Assembly (NCBI GenBank): GCA_025457725.1
Contig: JALOTU010000275.1
Coordinates: 1 to 7,626 of the forward strand
Reading direction: 5' to 3'
Source of the DNA: Verrucomicrobiota bacterium
Lineage (GTDB): Bacteria; Verrucomicrobiota; Verrucomicrobiia; Limisphaerales; DSYF01
Length of the DNA: 7,626 bases
The notes below the pieces were generated by a model that was given only the letters and a program-made list of their open reading frames with translations, was not told where the DNA came from and made no database searches. Shown one piece after another: positions 1-6,683 of the stretch; positions within the stretch are counted from its first letter, which is position 1; each line of letters opens with the position of its first letter. The position numbers were made by a program, and so were the translations under genes.

Positions 1-393
1 TGGGATGGCCGCAAGTGGAACGATCGCGAAGTCGCGTTTGGCGGCAAATGCCTTTACCCGCAGGAAGCCAGTTACACCGGGTTGATCACGCTCGATCCGC
101 TCGATCCCGCGGTCGTGTTTATTTCCAGCGACGTGAATCCCGCCACTGGAAAGGACCTGGGCGGGATGCATGAAATCTACCGGGCCAGGGTGGGGGCAAC
201 CGACGACGTGACCGCCATTCACTGGAAAGCGGTCACGCAAAACTCCGGCATCCGCAACATCCGCCCCGTGATTCTGCGTGAAGGCGACCACCGCGTCGTG
301 CTGTGGAATCGCGGCAAGTTCAACACCTATACCGACTATCGCCTCGACACCGTCGGTTTCGTTGAAGCCGCAGAACAGGGTGCGGGTTTCTGA
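1..393 (+). CDS. BNR_4-type beta-propeller protein, C-terminal part (5' end outside window)
   Basis: The frame is open from base 1 to a TGA at 391-393, giving the last 130 residues of a longer protein. The segment reads as the final blades of a beta-propeller. It contains 'LDPLDPAVVFISSDVNPATG', then 'HEIYRARV', then 'NSGIRNIRPVIL', then a short hydrophobic strand 'HRVVLWNRGKF' and the closing 'YTDYRLDTVGFVE'. As I recall, the pairing of N-x-RP-(I/V) with LLW-RG-x-(Y/F) and YTDYDL-VVG is typical of the C-terminus of secreted BNR_4-repeat proteins in Verrucomicrobiota and Bacteroidota, many linked to polysaccharide breakdown. Function and substrate cannot be read from this piece. A second complete BNR_4 protein lies 308 bases downstream on the same strand, so the two may belong to one carbohydrate-utilisation cluster. 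The family call is from memory of the motif. Confidence 0.7.
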   Translation, partial: WDGRKWNDREVAFGGKCLYPQEASYTGLITLDPLDPAVVFISSDVNPATGKDLGGMHEIYRARVGATDDVTAIHWKAVTQNSGIRNIRPVILREGDHRVVLWNRGKFNTYTDYRLDTVGFVEAAEQGAGF

Positions 394-415
394 TTGAGGC
401 GCTGCCGAACGCAGA

Positions 416-628
416 ATGCACGACTTTGCAAATCTGAGACTATCCCTGCTGTCAGTCGGCGGCCAGCTGCTGTTCATGGCTGCATTGCTGAGTGCCGCTG
501 ATAACGGGCGGTTGCCGGACCCCCTCACCACCTCAACCGGCCAGAAGGTCACGGCCGTCCTCGAGTGGCGGAAACTGCAGCGGCCGCAGATTCCTGAGCT
601 GTTCAGGACCCCTACGTTATTCCATTAA
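416..628 (+). pseudogene. N-terminal remnant of a CE15-like glucuronoyl esterase / acetyl xylan esterase
   Basis: This 70-codon frame opens with a likely signal peptide (hydrophobic stretch around residues 9-26, ending LLSAA). It is followed by 'GRLPDPLTTSTGQKVTAV', then 'EWRKLQRPQIPELFR'. That order, LPDPL - G-x-x-VT - EW - RP-x-I-x-ELF, is how secreted CE15 glucuronoyl esterases and related alpha/beta hydrolases begin. Those proteins are about 400 residues long and carry a GCSRxGK-type nucleophile motif, which is absent here. The frame leaves the family pattern just after ELFR and stops. Reading from base 607 in another frame gives DPYV, close to the (Y)VYG usually found at this point, so a one-base deletion near 606 is possible. 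Nothing esterase-like continues beyond about base 640. I read it as a truncated gene. A genuine small secreted protein is less likely. No convincing ribosome-binding site is visible. Confidence 0.55.
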
Positions 629-701
629 TGAAATTCAAACATGATCATGGCAGGTCACGCCCGCTTCCAGCGGCCTGGCCTGAGCTCCTGGGCGGAGAGT
701 A

Positions 702-2111
702 ATGCACAAAGCCCTCGCATTCATCATCATTCTTGGAGCAGTCTTCGCGCAAGCAGCGACGACACACGGCCCGGTGCGATTCAGGATCGAGGAGACATGG
801 GCAATCGACCGGGTGCCATCCGAGTTTCCCGTCGGATTCTGCCTGCTGACAGACCAGAAGCGTCAATACGTTGCGTACTATAACGAGGAGCGCCAAATGA
901 CCGTTGCTTCGAGATCTCTCGAATCGAATCAATGGCAATATCACGTGCTCCCCACCACAGCCGGCTGGGATTCGCACAACTACGTCACGATGGCGGTCGA
1001 CGGCGACGGTCATCTGCACGTCTCCGGAAACATGCACTGTGTGAGGCTCATCTATTTTCGCACCGAAGAACCGGGTGACATCGCTTCACTGAAACAATTC
1101 AACATGACCGGCGAGCAGGAGGACAGTGTGACCTATCCGAAGTTCCTGACGGATTTGAAAGGCACATTGCTTTTCAACTACCGCGATGGCAGCTCTGGCA
1201 ATGGAATGACGATTTGGAACCAGTACGACCTGGCAACAAGGAGATGGTCGCGTTTGCTGGACAAACCTCTTTTGGATGGGGAAGGAAGGTGCAACGCCTA
1301 CCCGCTTGGGCCGATCCTCGGACCGGACGGCTGGTTCCACCTCGTCTGGGTATGGCGCGACACTCCGGACTGCGCCACGAACCACCATCTATCCCATGCC
1401 AGAAGCAAGGATCTGGTCCACTGGGAATCCGTCTTTGGGCAGGCGATCGAACTCTCCATAACACCCGACAAGAGGTCGTTGTGGGTCGACCCCATTCCGA
1501 GTGGCGGAGGTATCATCAACGGGTGTCAGAAACTGTTCTTTGACGCCAGTAATCGGCCAATCATCACCTACCATAAATCCGACCAGAACGGGAATATGCA
1601 GATCTATGCGGCGCGACCGGAAGGCACCGAATGGACCCGGCACGTTCTGACTGACTGGCAGCAGCCCATCGAGTTCAGTGGAACTGGTTCGATGGGATTC
1701 ATCGGAATTTGGATCAGCGGATTGAGCCGAATCGGTCCGGGCTTGCTCACCATGACCTATCGTCACCGCGTCTATGGAAGTGGACGGCTGGTGATCGATG
1801 AAGACACTCTGCGCCCGACGACGAAGCAGATCGAGGTCACACAGGAGTACCCGGAGGAACTGGATCGTATTCGGAGCGATTTTGAGGGTATGGAGATTCG
1901 CAGAGCCATGGATGTTGGCGGGGCCGGGGACGATACGGTGCGTTATATTCTTCAATGGGAAACTTTGGGAGCCAACCACGATCGTCCGCGAATGCCGCCA
2001 CTGCCGGAGCCAAGCACTCTGAGGCTTTACAAACTCGTGGCCGAAGAAGAGGCAGACGCCGCCAACAAGGCAGCGGAGGCCACAGCGACGGGCGCCGCGC
2101 CTGGCTCTTAG
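702..2111 (+). CDS. secreted BNR_4 beta-propeller protein, possible polysaccharide lyase-like enzyme
   Basis: This is a complete 469-residue protein with a signal peptide: hydrophobic core at residues 4-18, with likely cleavage after AQA near 19. The ATG is supported by GGAG at 694-697. The body shows repeated propeller-blade signatures, such as G-DGHLHVSGNMH (101-112), GPDGWFHLVWVWRD (207-220), LSHARSKDLVHWE (230-242) and FFDASNRPIITYH (279-291), fitting the BNR_4 family. His92 in WDSHN and His112 in SGNMH are 20 residues apart. As I recall, ulvan lyases of families PL24 and PL25, which are also seven-bladed propellers, use two histidines with almost the same spacing. Tyr160 and Arg161 (NYRDG) are candidates for further active-site residues. 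Lyase activity is therefore plausible but unproven, and many BNR_4 proteins are uncharacterised. The last 25 residues are Ala/Glu/Thr-rich and look disordered. It is probably periplasmic or extracellular, and the BNR_4 tail and esterase remnant upstream support a polysaccharide role. Confidence 0.83.
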   Translation: MHKALAFIIILGAVFAQAATTHGPVRFRIEETWAIDRVPSEFPVGFCLLTDQKRQYVAYYNEERQMTVASRSLESNQWQYHVLPTTAGWDSHNYVTMAVDGDGHLHVSGNMHCVRLIYFRTEEPGDIASLKQFNMTGEQEDSVTYPKFLTDLKGTLLFNYRDGSSGNGMTIWNQYDLATRRWSRLLDKPLLDGEGRCNAYPLGPILGPDGWFHLVWVWRDTPDCATNHHLSHARSKDLVHWESVFGQAIELSITPDKRSLWVDPIPSGGGIINGCQKLFFDASNRPIITYHKSDQNGNMQIYAARPEGTEWTRHVLTDWQQPIEFSGTGSMGFIGIWISGLSRIGPGLLTMTYRHRVYGSGRLVIDEDTLRPTTKQIEVTQEYPEELDRIRSDFEGMEIRRAMDVGGAGDDTVRYILQWETLGANHDRPRMPPLPEPSTLRLYKLVAEEEADAANKAAEATATGAAPGS

Positions 2112-2280
2112 ATTGAGCAGGCTGAAGGTGCCCGTGGTCGATGTCTGCGGGGGGCTTGGGTGAATCCGGCTTCTCGACCACTCAATCTGACGAAATCAGC
2201 GTCGGCAAAATGGGGCGGAGCATTTGATCGAGCGCGGCTTCCGCCTTCTTGCCTTGTGCGGTTTCAGCGGAACAGACTGG

Positions 2281-4221
2281 TCAGAGATCCGACAGACGGG
2301 CTTCCGTGGGTGAATAGTGGAGGCGACCGGTTCTGTAATCCCGGATTCTCCAGTCGAGGAAGCCGGCGCATTTGGACGGGGTCCCCTTGTTTCGTCGGGT
2401 CCAATACCTTTCGAAGTCGCGTTTGATCTGTTCCAGGTTGGCGGCCCCGGTTTTGGCCAGTGCCCGAGCGTCGGCGGATTGGTTGGCAGCGCGCGCCTGT
2501 TGCCAGAGCAGGTAACGGCACGATTCCTCCGCCATGCGCGCGGCCAGGTCGAGTTCCTCGATCAGGATGCGGCCCGACGGAGTAGCTGGTTTTGCCTGGC
2601 GCAGGCGAAGGCGTTCGCGGTTCACGGCAGATTGCGCTGATCGAATGCTGCCGGGCGTAAGGCGGGCGTAATACTTCAGGCCGTTGCGACAGAACAGCTC
2701 GCGCTGTTCCGACGGCGGCGCGGCCAGCGTGGCGCCGAAAGGGGTGGCGTTGGGTTCGGTGTAACGAAACTTCCGATGGGCCAATCCCAGCTTCATCAGG
2801 GCGGTGGCCGCCCGGGACGAGCGATCATGGAATACCTCACGACTCAGCACGGAAACCAGGCTGCGCGCCGGGCAGGTTTTGCCGCTCCACGACAGCGCCG
2901 CACCTGCCAGGAACGCCGGATAGCTCACGGCCAGCGGCTGGGGATGGCCGCCATCGCCCCAGTCGGTGATCATGTAACCGAGGGCGCCGGCGCGCTTTCC
3001 GGCGCGGGCCGCGGCCTGCAGATTGGCAAACGCATTGTCGTTGCGCCCGATCATCGTGGCCCAGTTGGAGGTCCCCGGACAGACATAGAAGGGGATGCCA
3101 GCCTGACCGAACATCGTCGCCTCACGCTCGAATGGATGGTCGGCTTCGTAACCCCAGTTCAAGGCGATAATGTCGGGCGGGAGTTTCCGGATCAAATCCG
3201 GATGTTTCAAGATGATGTCGCCCCAGCACATCATGGTTTTTCCGCGACGCCGCACCTCGCGATGCACCTGCAGCAGGAAGTCCAGATACACGCGGCCCGG
3301 CCCCTTGCGTTGGCAGAGTGTCCGCGACTGGCCCCGGCCCAGATCCCACGTCTCGTCACAGCCCACATTGAAGAACCGGCTGCTGAAGTGGGGCAGCAGC
3401 TCATCATACAATCCGCGCAGGAATTGAATCGTCCCGGGATGGTTGGGCGCGAGGGTGGAGGGGTAACGAAGGAAATCACCCCCGGCGCCGGGGTAGGGCG
3501 CGTTCACTTCCGCGAGGGGTTTGTATCGCGGATGCTCCAGCCAATGGCGCAGGTGGCCGAAGGAGTTCTGATTGGGAACCAGGTCAATGCCCAGCGTCCG
3601 GCAATGCGCATCCAACTGGCGAAGCTCCCGTCCGGTCAGGGCTCCCCAACCGCGCCAGACCCCGGGATGGGCCCGATAGGCGAAGGTGTGCTCGAAGTAG
3701 AGCTGCAGCTCGTTGATCTTGAACCCCGCCAGGTCCGTGGCCATCTGCTTCAGGGTGGCCAGGTTGGGAACCCGTCCGCGCGAGACATCCAACATCACCC
3801 CGCGTCGCGGAAAGTCCGGCCAGTCGCGAATGCCCAGGCAGGGGATGCGCCGCCCGTATTGCCGGAGCAGCTGGCACAAGGTGGCCACGGCGGCGCGAAG
3901 TCCGGCAATCTCGCGATAGCGAATCAGGATGCCGGCAGCGGCTATGGAGAGGGCATAGGCTTCCGCCGCCGTGCCTCCCGGCGCTTTCGTAAGCATGCCG
4001 GGTTGCAACCTCAGGACGGGTTCCCCCTGCGCGTTGTGTGCGGGAGGCACGACGGTTACCCGGACGGCCTCGCTGACAGCGTCCAGTCGGGCGGCAAACT
4101 GACGCACCTCGCCGGCCGGGAGCGAATCGGTGTCCTCGAGGCGCAGCCGGGAGGGCATGCGGAGCATTCCGCCGTGGAGTCGCAGGTGGCGCGGATACGG
4201 AAGCAGATGGGGACCGGGCAT
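2281..4221 (-). CDS. GH20 family beta-N-acetylhexosaminidase-like glycoside hydrolase
   Basis: This 646-residue protein is read from ATG 4221. A GTG 63 bases further upstream also keeps the frame open, but it would overlap the end of leuD. The ATG lies 19 bases after the leuD stop and begins PGPHLLPYPRHL, a normal GH20 start. An N-terminal GH20b-like alpha/beta domain covers roughly residues 5-130. A TIM barrel follows at about 135-450, with RRGVMLDVSR (139-148, Asp145, Arg148), SFGHL (His223), and the decisive FFNVGCDETWDLG, where Asp289-Glu290 is the catalytic Asp-Glu pair of substrate-assisted retaining hexosaminidases. Then come CWGD (332-335), NWGY (355-358) and TDWGD (419-423). The remaining ~190 residues are Arg/Ala-rich and probably helical. 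No signal peptide is seen, so a cytoplasmic enzyme removing terminal GlcNAc or GalNAc from oligosaccharides is likely. The exact substrate is unknown. It is probably co-transcribed with leuD, an odd partner. Confidence 0.88.
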   Translation of the reverse strand: MPGPHLLPYPRHLRLHGGMLRMPSRLRLEDTDSLPAGEVRQFAARLDAVSEAVRVTVVPPAHNAQGEPVLRLQPGMLTKAPGGTAAEAYALSIAAAGILIRYREIAGLRAAVATLCQLLRQYGRRIPCLGIRDWPDFPRRGVMLDVSRGRVPNLATLKQMATDLAGFKINELQLYFEHTFAYRAHPGVWRGWGALTGRELRQLDAHCRTLGIDLVPNQNSFGHLRHWLEHPRYKPLAEVNAPYPGAGGDFLRYPSTLAPNHPGTIQFLRGLYDELLPHFSSRFFNVGCDETWDLGRGQSRTLCQRKGPGRVYLDFLLQVHREVRRRGKTMMCWGDIILKHPDLIRKLPPDIIALNWGYEADHPFEREATMFGQAGIPFYVCPGTSNWATMIGRNDNAFANLQAAARAGKRAGALGYMITDWGDGGHPQPLAVSYPAFLAGAALSWSGKTCPARSLVSVLSREVFHDRSSRAATALMKLGLAHRKFRYTEPNATPFGATLAAPPSEQRELFCRNGLKYYARLTPGSIRSAQSAVNRERLRLRQAKPATPSGRILIEELDLAARMAEESCRYLLWQQARAANQSADARALAKTGAANLEQIKRDFERYWTRRNKGTPSKCAGFLDWRIRDYRTGRLHYSPTEARLSDL

Positions 4222-4240
4222 GGTTTCTTTCTGTCGCTCG

Positions 4241-4759
4241 CTACGGCACCGGTCCGCCGTTCTCCCGCCCAGGCCGCACGTCACCCAGGGGTTTGAATTT
4301 ATAGACCTTGCCCGATTCCTTGACCGTCACCGTGGCGGCATCCAGATCCACCGTGACCACATCCCCGGTCTGCAGCACCTCGCACAGCCGGTCGACACAT
4401 TCGCAGGGATACAGCTCCCCCGTGGAGACGCAGTTGCGAAAGAAGATGCGCGCGAAGCTCTCCGCCAGCACGATGCGGCAGGACGCGGAGCCCAGCGCGA
4501 TGGGGGCGTGTTCGCGGGAGCTGCCGCAGCCAAAGTTGCGGCCGGCAACCACGATCGGGTATTGGCTGTCCAGCTGCCCCTCCTGCACATAGCGCGTGGG
4601 GTAGCTGGATTCCGGCAATCCCCACAGGGCGTAGCTGCCCAGTTTCTCGTACTCCTCGGCAATGGTGGGCACGAGGTTGAGAAACTGCGCGGGAATGATC
4701 TGGTCCGTGTCGATGTTGTCACGAACCACATAGACCGGACCTGTAAATACCGATTGCAT
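4241..4759 (-). CDS. leuD: 3-isopropylmalate dehydratase small subunit (LeuD)
   Basis: This 172-residue protein is the swivel-domain subunit that pairs with LeuC, an aconitase-type [4Fe-4S] protein. Together they isomerise 2-isopropylmalate to 3-isopropylmalate in leucine biosynthesis in the cytoplasm. The diagnostic motifs are DNIDTDQIIPAQFLN (14-28) and GRNFGCGSSREHAPIAL (73-89), followed by AESFARIFFRNCVSTGELYP (99-118) and KPLGD (156-160). The type with an EEYEKLGSYALWGLP segment is what I recall from Verrucomicrobiota and Planctomycetota. The family normally ends GPVIEAGGxFxYAR plus a few residues. Here the protein goes RPGRENGGPVP and stops, so about ten C-terminal residues are missing or altered. 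The ATG at 4757-4759 is well placed, though no strong ribosome-binding site is seen before it. No leuC is in the window. The GH20 gene follows 19 bases downstream. Confidence 0.96.
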   Translation of the reverse strand: MQSVFTGPVYVVRDNIDTDQIIPAQFLNLVPTIAEEYEKLGSYALWGLPESSYPTRYVQEGQLDSQYPIVVAGRNFGCGSSREHAPIALGSASCRIVLAESFARIFFRNCVSTGELYPCECVDRLCEVLQTGDVVTVDLDAATVTVKESGKVYKFKPLGDVRPGRENGGPVP

Positions 4760-4885
4760 GCGAGCATACTGTCTGGGGAGGTGCCGTGAATCAACGAGAA
4801 TTCGGCGGGCAGGGCTTTTGTGGGCCGCGCCATCCTCCGGGGGGCGCAGGAACCTCCGATCAACAACGGTGTTCGTCTGCTGGAG

Positions 4886-4935
4886 AACCGGACGTCTCCG
4901 GGTTGTCGTGGCGTGCTGCGGGCCGGGACGTCCCG
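4886..4935. repeat. two adjacent palindromes with ACGTC cores
   Basis: AACCGGA (4886-4892), a CGTC loop, and TCCGGGTT (4897-4904) form an imperfect hairpin with one extra G. Twenty bases on, CGGGACGTCCCG (4924-4935) is a perfect 12-base palindrome. Both centre on ACGTC. They may be operator-like sites or part of a dispersed intergenic repeat. The sequence alone does not decide. Confidence 0.5.
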
Positions 4936-4957
4936 CGCTCCAGCCTTGTAGCGCACA

Positions 4958-4994
4958 ACGTCAGGAGTGCCTTCCGGGGAACGACTCCTCACGT
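4958..4994. repeat. 37-base inverted repeat (hairpin)
   Basis: The arms ACGT-C-AGGAGT (4958-4968) and ACTCCT-C-ACGT (4984-4994) pair over ten positions with one C/C mismatch. Within the loop, TTC and GAA (4972-4974 and 4979-4981) pair again, continuing the stem. No T-run follows on either strand, so it is not a clear intrinsic terminator. Its position about 200 bases upstream of leuD suits either an mRNA leader structure or a REP-like intergenic element. Confidence 0.6.
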
Positions 4995-5173
4995 CGTCGG
5001 CCGCAAGGATGAGACGCGCGTCGCGCTTCACAACAAACATCGAGGCGCCCGTTGCCACGGTCTGGCCAGGCGGCTAGTCTGGTCGCTCAACACGGGGCGC
5101 CCGGGCACGTTCCTGGGCGCGGTGGCCCCGGTCATCGAAGACGGGCGAAGCAGGTTGGTCTGGTTGGTTCATC

Positions 5174-5973
5174 ATGGAAATGCTTTCAGATTTGGCGCTG
5201 TGGATCGGGCGGCTGCACATCGTGCTGCTGCACTGCACATCGTGCTGCTGCATTTGCCGATTGGTTTTCTCGTGCTGCTGGGTGCGTTGGAATTGCTGTC
5301 GCTTCATCCCAGGTGGCGTCACGCCGCGCTTTCCAACCGGTTCATCCTCTGGCTCAGTGCTCCCGTGGCGGTGATCACCGCGGGCTGCGGCTGGCTGCTG
5401 GCGGATTCGGGCGGGTATGACGAGCGCCTGCTGTTCCTCCACCGTTGGACCGGCGTCGGGGTCGCCCTTGCCACCTGCCTGCTCCTCTGGGTTTATTCCC
5501 GCGGATGGATGGGTCGGTATCGGGTCCTCCTGCTGATCACCCTGGGCCTGACCGTGCTGACTGGTCATTACGGGGCGTCGCTCACCCACGGCAGCGATTT
5601 TCTTTTCCGTTACGCCCCCGACTGGTTGCTGGGCGCTTCCCCGGCCTCCGGCGAGACGGAGGAGCAGGGGGATGAGGGGGGTGCCCCGTTGTATGCCGAC
5701 GTCCAATCCACGTTCACGGAATACTGCGGCGCCTGTCACGGACCGGACAAGTCGAAGGGCGGGCTGCGGCTGGATACGTTTGAGCACGTGGATCGCGGGG
5801 GCGATTCCGGGGCGGTGATTGTTCCCGGCGATCCCCGCGCCAGTCTCCTGATGCAGCGGCTTTGGCTGCCGTTGGAGGATGACGACCACATGCCGCCGGA
5901 GGGCAAGCCGCAACCCACAGCCGGGGAGCTGAAGCGCATTCAGGCATGGATTTCGGCGGGCGCATCCGGTTAG
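5174..5973 (+). pseudogene. DUF2231-like membrane protein with C-terminal cytochrome c domain, frameshifted by a 20-bp duplication
   Basis: From ATG 5174 the frame reads MEMLSDLALWIGRLHIVLLH, then loses sense where a 20-base unit (5213-5232) is repeated exactly (5233-5252). Removing one copy restores 259 residues continuing LPIGFLVLLGALELL. The repaired protein has four membrane helices (about 15-35, 49-70, 83-101, 110-124), with His15, His20 and His83 near or in the membrane. A linker follows, then a cytochrome c domain of the Planctomycete/Verrucomicrobia type with CGACH haem attachment (178-182), GPDKSKGGLRLDT after it, and DHMPP (231-235) supplying the likely Met ligand. The domain should sit on the periplasmic side and carry electrons; partners are unknown. 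Expression could restart at GTG 5242 or TTG 5254, losing the first histidine region. Otherwise the gene is silent unless slippage removes one copy. A sequencing or assembly error must be excluded. Confidence 0.8.
5213..5252 (+). repeat. perfect 2 x 20-bp tandem duplication inside a coding region
   Basis: CTGCACATCGTGCTGCTGCA occurs at 5213-5232 and again, without a mismatch, at 5233-5252. A single copy gives the in-frame LHIVLLHLPIG expected of this membrane domain. Two copies shift the frame by +2. The unit itself contains GTGCTGCTG, and another CGTGCTGCTG follows at 5271-5280, which could help slippage. Confidence 0.97.
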
Positions 5974-5974
5974 A

Positions 5975-6006
5975 TTTCCTTTGAACCTAGGATTTATTCC
6001 AGGAAA
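5975..6006 (+). promoter_or_regulatory. inverted repeat covering the ribosome-binding site of the esterase gene
   Basis: TTTCCT (5975-5980) is complementary to AGGAAA (6001-6006), separated by 20 AT-rich bases. AGGA at 6001-6004 is the best Shine-Dalgarno candidate for ATG 6015. Pairing would hide it, and the flanking GG (5968-5969) and CC (6007-6008) could extend the stem. The arm is short, so regulatory meaning is uncertain. Confidence 0.3.
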
Positions 6007-6014
6007 CCATCACC

Positions 6015-6650
6015 ATGCTTAAATACGAATTCATTCCCGCGCGCGACCCCGGCTCCAAGCGACTGTGGGTGATGTTGCACGGGCTGGGCGACAGCATCGA
6101 CGGCTACCGCTGGATGCCCGAGGCCATGGATCTGCCCTGGATGAATTACGCCCTGGTCAATGCGCCGGACGAATACTATGGCGGCTATTCCTGGTTTGAT
6201 TTCGCCGGCGACATGACCCCGGGCGTGCTGCGGAGCCGGAAACTCCTGTTCGCCTTGCTCGACGAGCTCCGGTCCAGAGGTCATCCCACGGAAAAGACCA
6301 TTCTGGGAGGATTTTCCCAGGGCTGCCTGATGGCGGTGGATGTCGGGCTGCGTTACCCGCAGGCGCCGGCCGGCATCGTGGGCATCAGCGGCTGGGTTTA
6401 CGAGCCCGGTCAGTTGCTGGAGGAAATGACCGCCGACGCCCGCCAACGTGCCGTGCTCATGACCCATGGCACGCTGGATCCCATGATTCCGTTTGCGGCC
6501 GTGCGGGCCGAGGTCCGGAAACTCATCGCCGCCGGGCTGCCGGTTGAATGGCACGAGTTCCAGAAGGCCCACACCATCGCGGGCGAGGAGGAACTGGATG
6601 TCATCCGGGGCTTTGTCGAGCGCCGCTTCGCGGGTCCGAACGCGCCTTGA
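6015..6650 (+). CDS. carboxylesterase / phospholipase-type alpha/beta hydrolase (Abhydrolase_2)
   Basis: This 211-residue protein is the usual size for the family and is apparently intact. Strand-turn LWVMLHGLGD (17-26) forms the oxyanion-hole region. GGFSQG (98-103) carries the nucleophile Ser101. HGTLDPMIPF (151-160) carries Asp155. FQKAHTIAGEE (182-192) carries His186. These give a complete Ser-Asp-His triad in canonical order. No signal peptide or membrane segment is seen, so it is a cytoplasmic enzyme hydrolysing short-chain carboxylic or lysophospholipid-type esters; the natural substrate cannot be inferred. The start at ATG 6015 is supported by AGGA at 6001-6004, ten bases upstream, although an inverted repeat may mask that site. 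It follows the cytochrome gene by 41 bases on the same strand and could be co-transcribed. The next 300 bases are repeats. Confidence 0.9.
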   Translation: MLKYEFIPARDPGSKRLWVMLHGLGDSIDGYRWMPEAMDLPWMNYALVNAPDEYYGGYSWFDFAGDMTPGVLRSRKLLFALLDELRSRGHPTEKTILGGFSQGCLMAVDVGLRYPQAPAGIVGISGWVYEPGQLLEEMTADARQRAVLMTHGTLDPMIPFAAVRAEVRKLIAAGLPVEWHEFQKAHTIAGEEELDVIRGFVERRFAGPNAP

Positions 6651-6683
6651 GCCATTGGACAGGATCGTTGCAGTTGGACTCAG

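Larger units (their letters stand above)
4760..5173. other. 414-base intergenic gap between divergent leuD and membrane-cytochrome genes, rich in palindromes
   Basis: I see no gene here. The + strand is open from a GTG at 4786 with a good GGGGAGG upstream (4775-4781), and a - strand frame also runs through. Both translate to Arg/Gly/Ser-rich sequence without domain-like patterns, and the + strand frame owes its length to the 20-bp duplication downstream. Three hairpins lie between 4886 and 4994 and a perfect 10-bp palindrome lies at 5013-5022; they are listed separately or in the findings. Promoters for leuD (-) and the cytochrome gene (+) should lie here, but I cannot place convincing -35/-10 pairs. 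I see no leucine leader peptide or T-box. Confidence 0.6.

Noticed and set aside
2234..2247. Terminator between the converging BNR_4 and GH20 genes (GCGGCTTCCGC)
   Set aside because: The stem is only four pairs and no proper T-run follows on either strand, so it is too weak to call.
2776..4296. 506-codon + strand open frame
   Set aside because: It is antisense to the well-supported GH20 and leuD genes and arises from high G/C at third codon positions. Its translation shows no family motif.
4760..4800. leuD promoter (TTGATT and TATGCT on the - strand)
   Set aside because: The spacing is 20 bases and the second box almost touches the start codon, leaving no room for a ribosome-binding site.
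5074..5913. 279-codon - strand open frame opposite the cytochrome gene
   Set aside because: It is His/Gln/Arg/Pro-rich with no recognisable motif and lies antisense to a gene with a clear CGACH haem site.
4786..5973. One long + strand gene of 395 codons starting at GTG 4786 after a good GGGGAGG
   Set aside because: The first ~150 residues are Arg/Gly/Ser-rich without domain character and cover several palindromes. The frame joins the real protein only because of the 20-bp duplication, and the natural start is ATG 5174.
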